Assembly: GCA_900540955.1 (NCBI GenBank)
Contig: UQIF01000036.1
Coordinates: forward strand, 1-13,388
Direction of reading: 5' to 3'
From: an uncultured Olsenella sp.
Lineage (GTDB): Bacteria; Actinomycetota; Coriobacteriia; Coriobacteriales; Atopobiaceae
Length of the DNA: 13,388 bases
The notes below the pieces were generated by a model. That model searched no databases. It saw only the letters and a program-made list of their open reading frames with translations, and had not been told where the DNA came from. This document shows positions 1 through 6,458 of the stretch, piece by piece. Made by a program: the position numbers and the translations under genes. Position 1 is the first letter of the stretch, and every line of letters starts with the position of its first letter.

Positions 1-233
1 GGACCTTCTCCACGAACTGCGTCTCCATCCAGGGCCGCTACGGCATCCCCTGCGTCGGCTTCGGCCCCGGCGCCGAGTCCCAGGCCCACGCCCCCAACGA
101 GGTCACCTACAAGCAGGACCTCCCGACCTGCGCCGCTCTGTACGTCGCCGCTCTGAACCTCTATGAGCCGAGCGCCGAGATGGACGACGCCACCACCTAC
201 CGCGCTGAGCTCACCGACAACGACATCAAGTAA
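1..233 (+). CDS. ygeY: YgeY-like M20-family hydrolase, C-terminal end (partial)
   Basis: The reading frame is open from the left edge (first complete codon at base 3) to TAA at 231-233. The visible tail contains GFGPGAESQAHAPNE. In M20 metallopeptidases the His of this C-terminal GPG...H.PNE segment is a metal ligand, and the wording is close to the YgeY family ('selenium metabolism-linked hydrolase'). In E. coli ygeY lies beside ygeW, and here the next gene 95 bp downstream is ygeW, which supports the call. Members are zinc-dependent amidohydrolases/peptidases; ygeY belongs to the published anaerobic urate-degradation gene set. Only about 76 residues are visible, so neither the catalytic domain nor the start can be judged. 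Confidence 0.8.
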   Translation, partial: TFSTNCVSIQGRYGIPCVGFGPGAESQAHAPNEVTYKQDLPTCAALYVAALNLYEPSAEMDDATTYRAELTDNDIK

Positions 234-246
234 TCGGCCTTTCCCG

Positions 247-281
247 GGAGTGGGTAGAGGAACGTCTCCTTTACCCACTCC
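247..281 (+). promoter_or_regulatory. Intercistronic stem-loop between ygeY and ygeW
   Basis: Bases 247-261 pair with 267-281 to form a 15-bp stem (one G.U pair) closed by the loop ACGTC. No U-run follows; only a pyrimidine-rich stretch (CTTCACTTTCTTTC) comes after it. It may be a leaky terminator, an RNA-processing site or a 3'-end stabiliser that separates expression of ygeY from ygeW. The pairing is read from sequence; the role is inferred. Confidence 0.6.
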
Positions 282-327
282 AGCTTCACTTTCTTTCACC
301 CATCGTTCTCTAGGAGAGGATACAGAT

Positions 328-1527
328 ATGAGCGAGATCCAGAAGTACGTCGACATGCTCGAGGGCCTTGACTTCAAGGGTATGTACGGCTCTGACTTCC
401 TGCACACCTGGGACAAGACCACCGACGAGCTGCGCGCCCTCTACGCCGTCGCCGCCGCTCTGCGCAACCTCCGCGAGCGCAACATCTCCTCCAAGATCTT
501 CGACTCCGGCCTGGCCGTTTCGCTGTTCCGCGACAACTCCACCCGCACCCGCTTCTCGTTCTCCAAGGCCAGCAACCTCCTCGGCCTCGAGCTCCAGGAC
601 CTCGACGAGAAGAAGTCCCAGATCGCCCACGGCGAGACCGTCCGCGAGACCGCCACGATGATCTCCTTCATGGCCGACGTCATCGGCATCCGCGACGACA
701 TGTACATCGGCAAGGGCGACGCCTACATGGCCGAGGTCTCCGAGTCCGTGCAGCAGGCCTACGAGGACGGCGTCCTTGATCACCGTCCGACCCTGATCTC
801 CCTGCAGTCCGACTCCGACCACCCGACGCAGTCCTCCGCCGACATGCTCTACCTCATCGAGGAGTTCGGTGGCCTCGAGAACCTCCGCGGCAAGAAGGTC
901 GCCGTGACCTGGGCCTACTCGCCCTCCTACGGCAAGCCGCTCTCCTGCCCGCAGTCCCTCATCAGCCTGCTCCCTCGCTTCGGCATGGACGTTACCCTGG
1001 CCCACCCCGAGGGCTACGACCTCATGAGCGACCGCGTCGACGCCGCCAAGAAGTTCGCCGCCGAGAACGGCTGCACCTTCAACCAGGTGAACACCATGGA
1101 GGAGGCCTTCGAGGGCGCTGACATCGTGATCCCGAAGTCCTGGGCTCCCTACGCCGCAATGGAGCGCCGCACCAACCTCTACGCCGAGGGTGACGACGCC
1201 GGCATCGCCGCGCTCGAGAAGGAGCTCCTCGCCCAGAACGCCACCCACAAGGATTGGTGCTCCACGACCGAGCTCATGGAGAAGACCGCCAACGGCCAGG
1301 ACACCATCTTCATGCACCCGCTGCCCGCCGACATCTCCGGCGTCTCCTGCGAGCACGGCGAGGTCATGGCCGACGTCTTTGACATGCACCGCGTCGGCAT
1401 GTACAAGGAGGCCTCCTACAAGCCCTACGCCATCGCTGCCATGATGTTCCTGCAGAAGGTCGCCGATCCGGCCGCCACGCTCAAGGCTCTCGAGGAGAGC
1501 GCGACCCCGCGCTGGTTCCAGGCCTAA
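328..1527 (+). CDS. ygeW: Knotted carbamoyltransferase YgeW
   Basis: A 399-residue member of the aspartate/ornithine carbamoyltransferase superfamily. The carbamoyl-phosphate loop S-T-R-T-R is at residues 71-75, inside FRDNSTRTRFSF, and the HPLP motif is at 330-333. The length matches E. coli YgeW (about 396 aa). The start chosen is ATG 328, preceded by AGGAGAGGA at 312-320; the frame is open further upstream but without a comparable ribosome site. The family catalyses carbamoyl transfer, and in this cluster probably runs as phosphorolysis of a carbamoylated amine (ureide) to carbamoyl phosphate plus amine. Carbamate kinase encoded just downstream would convert that carbamoyl phosphate to ATP. 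The true substrate cannot be read from the sequence; a carbamoylated 2,3-diaminopropionate-type intermediate of purine breakdown is a reasonable inference. Confidence 0.93.
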   Translation: MSEIQKYVDMLEGLDFKGMYGSDFLHTWDKTTDELRALYAVAAALRNLRERNISSKIFDSGLAVSLFRDNSTRTRFSFSKASNLLGLELQDLDEKKSQIAHGETVRETATMISFMADVIGIRDDMYIGKGDAYMAEVSESVQQAYEDGVLDHRPTLISLQSDSDHPTQSSADMLYLIEEFGGLENLRGKKVAVTWAYSPSYGKPLSCPQSLISLLPRFGMDVTLAHPEGYDLMSDRVDAAKKFAAENGCTFNQVNTMEEAFEGADIVIPKSWAPYAAMERRTNLYAEGDDAGIAALEKELLAQNATHKDWCSTTELMEKTANGQDTIFMHPLPADISGVSCEHGEVMADVFDMHRVGMYKEASYKPYAIAAMMFLQKVADPAATLKALEESATPRWFQA

Positions 1528-1555
1528 ATCAGCGTCTGACCTAGCATTTGTTTGA

Positions 1556-1595
1556 GGGCCTGCGCCTTGACGGGAATCCGTCGGGGCGCGGGCCC
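1556..1595 (+). promoter_or_regulatory. Long perfect hairpin after ygeW
   Basis: Bases 1556-1573 pair with 1578-1595 without a break, giving an 18-bp stem (three G.U pairs) with the tetraloop GAAT. No U-tract follows. A second hairpin, GCGCCG/CGGCGC, is at 1605-1624. The ygeW-arcC gap is 209 bp, long for an operon, and a further GC-rich stretch with T7A3 at 1694-1703 precedes the arcC ribosome site. The stem could be a non-canonical terminator or a processing/stability element, so arcC may have its own promoter here, though I see no clear -35/-10 pair. Confidence 0.6.
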
Positions 1596-1736
1596 CACTG
1601 AATTGCGCCGATTTTTGCCGGCGCGTGCCCGAGGCGGCGCCCCCGTCGCGCCGCTCGCGGCACCTTCTGCGCCATGCTCGGCGCCCTTCCACCTTTTTTT
1701 AAACACCGCATCACGAACTCCTAAGGAGAGTGCCTT

Positions 1737-2681
1737 ATGGGCAAGAGAATCGTCATCGCCCTGGGCGGCAACGCCCTCGGCAAGAACCTGCCTGAGCAGG
1801 CGATCGCGGTCCAGAACACGGCCCGCGCCATCGTCGATCTGCTCGAGCAGGGCAACGAGGTCGTCGTCGTGCACGGCAACGGCCCCCAGGTCGGCATGAT
1901 CGCCAACGCCATGACCGAGCTCACCCGCTCCGACCCCGAGAAGTACATCCCGTGCCCGCTGTCGGTCTGCGGCGCCATGAGCCAGGGCTACATTGGCTAC
2001 GACCTGCAGAACGCCCTTCGCGAGGAGATGGAGTGCCGCGGTATCGACCACGGCGTCACCACCGTCCTCACGCAGGTTGAGGTCGACCAGAACGACCCCG
2101 CCTTCGCCAACCCCACCAAGCCCATCGGCTCCTTCATGACCCTCGAGGAGGCCGAGGACCTCAAGGCGAACCGCGGCTACGACTTCGTCGAGGACGCCGG
2201 CCGCGGTTACCGCCGCGTCGTCGCCAGCCCCAAGCCCAAGCGCATCGTCGAGCTCGACACCATCGAGTGCCTCGTTGACCACGACCACGTCGTCGTCTGC
2301 TGCGGCGGTGGCGGCATCCCCGTCATCCAGACGGGTGTCCACAACCACCTCAAGGGCGCCGCTGCCGTCATCGACAAGGACTTCGCCGCTGAGCTTCTTG
2401 CCGAGTCCCTCGACGCCGACTACCTCGTGATCCTCACCGCCGTCGAGAAGGTTGCCGTCAACTTCGGTAAGCCCGACCAGCTCTGGCTCGACGAGCTCAC
2501 GCCCGCCGAGGCCCGCGAGTACATCGGCCAGGGCCAGTTCGCGCCCGGCAGCATGCTGCCCAAGGTCGAGGCCTGCGTCAAGTTCGCCGAGTCCAAGCCC
2601 GGCCGCAACGCGCTCATCACGCTGCTCGACCGCGCTGCCGACGGCATCGCCGGAAAGACGGGCACCGTTGTCCGCGCATAA
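1737..2681 (+). CDS. arcC: Carbamate kinase (YqeA/ArcC type)
   Basis: A 314-residue amino-acid-kinase-fold protein of the usual carbamate kinase length. It has ALGGNAL at residues 8-14, HGNGPQVG starting at H46, a Q-G-Y-I-G-Y-D-L-Q segment, a CCGGGGIPV segment, and AAVIDKD with Lys near 214, all typical of carbamate kinases. The start ATG 1737 follows AAGGAGA at 1723-1729. It converts carbamoyl phosphate plus ADP to ATP plus carbamate, which decays to ammonia and CO2. Downstream of a carbamoyltransferase this gives substrate-level ATP from ureide breakdown; the E. coli counterpart in the same neighbourhood is yqeA. No arginine deiminase or ornithine carbamoyltransferase is visible here, so a role in the arginine deiminase pathway is less likely. 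Confidence 0.94.
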   Translation: MGKRIVIALGGNALGKNLPEQAIAVQNTARAIVDLLEQGNEVVVVHGNGPQVGMIANAMTELTRSDPEKYIPCPLSVCGAMSQGYIGYDLQNALREEMECRGIDHGVTTVLTQVEVDQNDPAFANPTKPIGSFMTLEEAEDLKANRGYDFVEDAGRGYRRVVASPKPKRIVELDTIECLVDHDHVVVCCGGGGIPVIQTGVHNHLKGAAAVIDKDFAAELLAESLDADYLVILTAVEKVAVNFGKPDQLWLDELTPAEAREYIGQGQFAPGSMLPKVEACVKFAESKPGRNALITLLDRAADGIAGKTGTVVRA

Positions 2682-2710
2682 CCGCGTTTTGCGTGTATAG
2701 TACGAGGTAA

Positions 2711-2748
2711 AGCGTTATGGCGGCGGCAGGCTAACGCTTGCCGCCGCC
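2711..2748 (+). promoter_or_regulatory. Two competing stem-loops between arcC and the HTH/MocA-like gene
   Basis: GGCGGCGGCA (2719-2728) is perfectly complementary to TGCCGCCGCC (2739-2748). AGCGTTA (2711-2717) is perfectly complementary to TAACGCT (2732-2738). The two pairings cross, so they cannot coexist as simple hairpins and form an a-b-a'-b' arrangement. No U-run follows. A TATAGT box at 2696-2701 lies just upstream, without a good -35 box. This could be the 5' leader of the HTH/MocA-like gene (GTG at 2786) or an operon attenuator; the role is inferred. Confidence 0.5.
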
Positions 2749-2785
2749 AGCTCAACGAACCGCTTCCGACCGAAGGGGGACCGCG

Positions 2786-3715
2786 GTGAGGCCAGACCTG
2801 AGGGCGTATCTTTTGGGGGAGGAGGGCGCCCGCGCGTTCGGCCCCGGTCCCTGCGAGCTGCTCCACCGCGTCGAGGAGACGGGCAGCCTGCGCGCCGCCG
2901 CCGTCGGCATGGGCATGGCCTACACCAAGGCCACGCGCCTCGTGAAGGCGGCCGAGTCGGCCTTCGGCTTCAAGCTTACCGAGCGCACCATCGGCGGCGC
3001 CGGCGGGGGAGGCAGCCGCCTCACCGCCGAGGCGCGCGACCTTCTTGCCCGCTACGAGGCGTTCGAGCACGCGTGCGTGGACGACCTGCGCCGCAACTTC
3101 AACGAGTGTTTCTCGGGCTTCTGCGACGTGCCGCGCATCGGCTGCGTCGTCATGGCTTCGGGCCTGGCGCGGCGCTTCGGCACGCAGAAGCTCGTGGAGC
3201 CGCTCGCCGGCGTCCCCATCCTCGAGCGCACGCTCTCGGCACTGCCCGACGACCTGCTCGACGTCGTCGTTGTCACGCGCTCGGCCGACGTCGAGGAGCT
3301 CTGCGACGTCATCGGCGTACGCTGCGTTCGCCACGTCGGGGCCCTGCAGTCCGACACCGTCCGCGAGGGCTTGAAGGCCCTGCCGGGCGTGGCGGGGTGC
3401 CTTTTTGTCCCCGGCGACCAGCCGATGCTCACCGAGGCGAGCGTGCGCGCCGTCGTGGCGGACTTCCAGATGCACCCCGGTTCCATCGTGCGCCTGGGGT
3501 GGCGCGGCGCCCCAGCCAGCCCGATCCTGTGGCCGAGCGAGGAACTGCCATCGCTCGCCGCGCTCGAGGGCGATACGGGGGGCAGCGCGCTTCTTGCCAG
3601 AAGGCAGGAGCTCGGCGTTCGCGTCCGCGTGGTCGAGGCCGCCCGCGAGCTCGAGGTACAAGACGTGGACACGAGGGAGGACCTCGAGCTTCTCGAGTCC
3701 GCCCTCAGGGTTTAA
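2786..3715 (+). CDS. ModE-type HTH fused to MocA-like nucleotidyltransferase
   Basis: A 309-residue two-domain protein. Residues about 15-95 look like a ModE/LysR-type winged helix-turn-helix (ELLHRVEETGSLRAAAVGMG, then a stretch ending SRLTAEARDLL). From about residue 115 there is an NTP-transferase domain of the MobA/MocA class: the nucleotide-binding loop at 123-135 (MASGLARRFGTQK), PGDQP at 209-213 and a C-terminal DVDTREDLE. MocA-type enzymes attach CMP to molybdopterin for xanthine-dehydrogenase-like hydroxylases; E. coli mocA (ygfJ) lies near ygeW/hyuA/xdhD. The start is GTG 2786 with AAGGGGGA at 2773-2780; an upstream ATG-free extension to 2738 would run through the hairpin. The TAA stop at 3713-3715 sits inside the hyuA ribosome site, indicating coupling. 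The HTH may sense molybdate/cofactor or bind the cluster promoter; this is inference. Confidence 0.85.
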   Translation: MRPDLRAYLLGEEGARAFGPGPCELLHRVEETGSLRAAAVGMGMAYTKATRLVKAAESAFGFKLTERTIGGAGGGGSRLTAEARDLLARYEAFEHACVDDLRRNFNECFSGFCDVPRIGCVVMASGLARRFGTQKLVEPLAGVPILERTLSALPDDLLDVVVVTRSADVEELCDVIGVRCVRHVGALQSDTVREGLKALPGVAGCLFVPGDQPMLTEASVRAVVADFQMHPGSIVRLGWRGAPASPILWPSEELPSLAALEGDTGGSALLARRQELGVRVRVVEAARELEVQDVDTREDLELLESALRV

Positions 3716-3727
3716 GGAGGACTTGCA

Positions 3728-5095
3728 ATGAAGATCCTTGCGAACGGAACCCTCGTCACTCCCGAGGGGGCGCGCAGAGGCGATGTGGCGCTCGACGACG
3801 GCAAGGTCGCCCGCCTGGCCGACCACATCGAGCCCGCGGAGGGCGACGAGGTCGTCGACGTGGACGGTTGCTGGGTGTTCCCCGGCTTCATCGACGCCCA
3901 CACGCACCTGCAGTGCTGGACGGGCATGGACTGGACGGCCGACAGCTTCGAGACCGGTACCCGCGCTGCCGCCTGCGGCGGCACCACCACCATCGTGGAC
4001 TACGCCACCGCCGACCGCGGCGTGACCATGCCCGATGCCCTCGACGAGTGGCACAGGCGCGCCGACGGCACCTGCACGTCAAACTACGCCTTCCACATGG
4101 CCCTGACCGAGTGGAGCGAGAAGAACCGTCGCGACCTCGCCGTCATGCGCGAGCGCGGGGTCTGCTCGTTCAAGACCTACTTTGCCTATGACCACCTGCG
4201 CCTGGACGACGCCGACACCCTCGAGGTCCTTGAGGCCTTGAAGCCGCTTGACGGCATCCTGTGCGTCCACTGCGAGAACGGCACGCTCGTCGACCGCCTG
4301 CAGCAGCGCGTGTTCGACTCCGGCGTCACCGGCCCCGAGGGCCACCCGCTCTCGCGCCCGGACGTCTGCGAGGCCGAGGCCATCAGCCGCCTACTCTACA
4401 TCGCGCATCTGGCCGGCGACGCCAAGGTCAACGTCGTGCACCTTTCGACCAAACTCGGCCTGGAGGCCATCCGCGACGCCAAGGCCCGCGGCCAGAAGAA
4501 CATCTACGTCGAGACCTGCCCGCAGTACCTGCTGCTCGACGACTCCCGCTACAAGGAGGAGGGCGAGGACGGCTTCGCGGGCGCGAAGTACGTCATGAGC
4601 CCGCCGCTGCGCAAGCCGACCGATGTCGCCGCCCTGCGCGAGGCGGTCGTCGCCGGCGAGATCGACACCATCGCCACCGACCACTGCTCCTTCAACCTCC
4701 ACGGCCAGAAGGACCGCGGCGTCGGAGACTTCCGCAAGATCCCCAACGGCGGCCCGGGCATCGAGCACCGCCCGGCGCTCATGGCCACGAGCTTCGCGGG
4801 CCAGCTCGGCCCCGAGGGGCTCTGCCGCCTGATGAGCGAGGGCCCCGCCAAGGTCTTCGGCATGTGGCCGCGCAAGGGCCGCCTGGCCGAGGGCGCCGAC
4901 GCCGACGTCTGCGTCTGGGACCCCGAGGCGCGCTGGACCATCAGCGCCGCCACCCAGCAGCAGGCCGTCGACCACACGCCCTACGAGGGCTTCGCCTGCC
5001 GCGGCCGCGCCCACCTCGTCTACGTCAACGGCGAGCTCGCCGCCCGCGACGGCCAGCCCACCGGCGCCCGCCCCGGCACGTTCGTTTCCAGGTAA
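3728..5095 (+). CDS. hyuA: Dihydropyrimidinase/D-hydantoinase-family cyclic amidohydrolase
   Basis: A 455-residue cyclic amidohydrolase with a complete set of binuclear metal ligands at canonical spacing: H58-x-H60 (HTHL), the carboxylatable K149 (SFKTYF), H181 (VHCENG), H238 (VVHLSTK) and D318 (ATDHCS). The start ATG 3728 follows TAAGGAGGA at 3713-3721, overlapping the stop of the preceding gene. The family hydrolyses cyclic amides (hydantoins, dihydropyrimidines, allantoin-like ureides) to N-carbamoyl amino acids. In this cluster a ring-opening step of purine-derived ureides feeding YgeW is expected, and hyuA belongs to the published anaerobic urate gene set. The exact ring substrate cannot be read from sequence. 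The frame closes with TAA at 5093-5095, about 68 bp before ridA. Confidence 0.93.
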   Translation: MKILANGTLVTPEGARRGDVALDDGKVARLADHIEPAEGDEVVDVDGCWVFPGFIDAHTHLQCWTGMDWTADSFETGTRAAACGGTTTIVDYATADRGVTMPDALDEWHRRADGTCTSNYAFHMALTEWSEKNRRDLAVMRERGVCSFKTYFAYDHLRLDDADTLEVLEALKPLDGILCVHCENGTLVDRLQQRVFDSGVTGPEGHPLSRPDVCEAEAISRLLYIAHLAGDAKVNVVHLSTKLGLEAIRDAKARGQKNIYVETCPQYLLLDDSRYKEEGEDGFAGAKYVMSPPLRKPTDVAALREAVVAGEIDTIATDHCSFNLHGQKDRGVGDFRKIPNGGPGIEHRPALMATSFAGQLGPEGLCRLMSEGPAKVFGMWPRKGRLAEGADADVCVWDPEARWTISAATQQQAVDHTPYEGFACRGRAHLVYVNGELAARDGQPTGARPGTFVSR

Positions 5096-5163
5096 TATGA
5101 CAAAGGGATAGGCCCTGCGTCTTATTCATTGTTTTATCCGCACGAAAGCAAAGGAGAACCACC

Positions 5164-5544
5164 ATGTCCAACGAGGCCATCGTCACCGACAAGGCTCCCG
5201 CCGCCCTCGGCCCCTACTCCGCCGCCGTCAAGTCCGGCAATGTGATCCACGTCTCCGGCCAGCTCCCGGTCGACCCCGCCACCGGCGAGTTCGCCGGCGA
5301 GGACATCGCCAGCCAGACCCGTCAGAGCCTGACCAACATCCAGAACATCCTGGCCGCCGCCGGCGCCACCATGGCCAACGTCGCCGAGTGCACCGTCCTT
5401 CTGGACGACATCAACGACTTCGCCGGCATGAACGAGGTCTACGGCGAGTTCTTCTCCGAGCCGTACCCGGCCCGCGCCGCCTTCGAGGTCGCTGCGCTGC
5501 CGAAGGCCGCCAAGGTCGAGATCAAGGCCGTCGCCTACCTGTAA
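5164..5544 (+). CDS. ridA: RidA family reactive enamine/imine deaminase
   Basis: A 126-residue protein of the YjgF/YER057c/UK114 family, full length. The family's catalytic Arg is R104 in YPARAAFEV, with Glu 119 in the C-terminal KVEIKAVAYL; the N-terminal GPYSAAVKSGN and VSGQLP segments are typical. The start ATG 5164 has AAGGAG at 5151-5156. RidA hydrolyses 2-aminoacrylate and related enamines released by PLP-dependent lyases. In this neighbourhood the likely source is a YgeX-like 2,3-diaminopropionate ammonia-lyase, not in the window. RidA proteins also act as general protectants, so membership of the catabolic operon is suggested by co-orientation, a 68-bp gap and the terminator that follows, not proven. 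Confidence 0.93.
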   Translation: MSNEAIVTDKAPAALGPYSAAVKSGNVIHVSGQLPVDPATGEFAGEDIASQTRQSLTNIQNILAAAGATMANVAECTVLLDDINDFAGMNEVYGEFFSEPYPARAAFEVAALPKAAKVEIKAVAYL

Positions 5545-5574
5545 GGGGCGAGCCGCTGCATAAGCGAGCGCTTG

Positions 5575-5610
5575 GCGCCGTCGCGGCCGCGTGCCGCGGC
5601 GGCGCATTTT
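5575..5610 (+). terminator. Intrinsic terminator after ridA
   Basis: Bases 5575-5586 pair with 5594-5605 in a 12-bp stem (one G.U), with a 7-nt loop, followed by ATTTT. It lies 31 bp after the ridA stop and marks the likely end of the catabolic transcription unit. Confidence 0.7.
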
Positions 5611-5794
5611 CGCGCGGCGGGGGCGGTGACTGCCGGGGAGGATGCTTCTTGGCGGCGGCAGGCACTTCTTGCCGGCAAAGCGTGCATCGAGCGACGGATC
5701 TGCCCGCCGGAAGGCGTGGATGTGTCGCTGACTGCATGCTTTGTCGCGTGGAAAGAGGTACGCCCCCGCGCCGCGCGCCGTTGCCGCCGCAAAC
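5611..5794. other. Convergent intergenic spacer with no supported gene
   Basis: This stretch lies between the two convergent terminators of ridA and mscL. Short frames here lack ribosome sites and recognisable protein sequence. It holds a 7-bp hairpin at 5656-5674 and a 10-bp palindrome TTGCCGGCAA at 5669-5678. It also shares the 13-mer GGCGGCGGCAGGC (5651-5663) with the stem-loop at 2719. I see no RNA gene. Confidence 0.5.
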
Positions 5795-5832
5795 AAAAAA
5801 CGGCGCCCCGCCTCGCGTGAGGACGGGACGCC
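5795..5832 (-). terminator. Intrinsic terminator of mscL
   Basis: Read on the minus strand, a hairpin spans 5832 to 5802 (three 4-bp helical blocks separated by a C.A mismatch and a bulged A, with a 4-nt loop) and is followed by six or more T (the A-run at 5795-5800). It starts about 30 bp beyond the mscL stop, in the correct orientation. Confidence 0.8.
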
Positions 5833-5863
5833 GCGCACGCTCGTGCGCTCGCAGCTCGCAGGG

Positions 5864-6295
5864 CTACTCGGACTTGGGCAGCTCGCTGCCGCAGTGGCAG
5901 CACTTGGTCGCGCCGGGGTTTACCTCTTCGAGGCAGAACGGGCAGACGGGCGCGGGGGCAGGCTCTTCCTCGGGCTGCTTGTGGGTGAGCCTGTTGCCGA
6001 GGTCCTGGGCCTTGTTCAGCGCCTTGACCATGGTGAACACGATGGCGGCCACGATGAGGAAGTTGATGACGGCGCTGATGAACGCGCCGAAGTCGATCTC
6101 GGTGCCGGGGACGACGAGGACGGAGACCTCGCCCACGCTGCCGCCGCAGACGGCCTTGATCAGCGGGTTGATGATGTTGTCGGTGAGGGACGTGACGATA
6201 GCGGTGAACGCGCCGCCGATGATGACGCCGATGGCCATGTCCATGACGTTGCCGCGGTTGATGAACTCCTGGAACTCCTTGAGCAGCTTCTTCAT
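5864..6295 (-). CDS. mscL: Large-conductance mechanosensitive channel with C-terminal zinc ribbon
   Basis: A 143-residue MscL. The N-terminal amphipathic helix (MKKLLKEFQEFINRGN) is followed by TM1 at about 17-46 (DMAIGVIIGGAF, family hallmark) and TM2 at about 69-92 (AFISAVINFLIVAAIVF). It is a pentameric membrane pore that releases solutes on hypo-osmotic shock. After a Pro/Glu linker (107-116) comes a zinc-ribbon-like tail, CPFC at 118-121 and CCHC at 132-135, in place of the plain helical tail of E. coli MscL. The start ATG (6293-6295) has AAGGGG at 6302-6307 in minus-strand sense. The gene is monocistronic, with its own terminator, and convergent with the catabolic cluster. Confidence 0.95.
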   Translation of the reverse strand: MKKLLKEFQEFINRGNVMDMAIGVIIGGAFTAIVTSLTDNIINPLIKAVCGGSVGEVSVLVVPGTEIDFGAFISAVINFLIVAAIVFTMVKALNKAQDLGNRLTHKQPEEEPAPAPVCPFCLEEVNPGATKCCHCGSELPKSE

Positions 6296-6458
6296 TGGGT
6301 ACCCCTTCTATCCAGCGCTGCATTAACGCTTTAGGTTAGCGCAACGGACGTGACGTTTGCCATTATGGCGTGACCGATGCGTGACAGGGCGTCAACGCGC
6401 GCAGGGCGCGGTTATTCGGAAGGCAGGAAAGAGACTTAGACAGTCTGTCGATGCGTTC

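Noticed and set aside
163..327. N-terminal extension of ygeW to 163
   Set aside because: It overlaps the ygeY end and the 247-281 hairpin; ATG 328 has the ribosome site and gives the family length.
2711..2748. H-type pseudoknot
   Set aside because: The linkers (1, 3 and 0 nt) are too short to span stems of 7 and 10 bp, so alternating hairpins are more likely than a true pseudoknot.
2420..4054. Long minus-strand frame (544 codons), and similar ones at 310-1692 and 1524-2348
   Set aside because: Each is antisense to well-recognised plus-strand genes and has the composition of a shadow frame.
5545..5863. tRNA or other structural RNA gene
   Set aside because: No cloverleaf or T-arm signature; the foldable elements are the two convergent terminators and a short hairpin.
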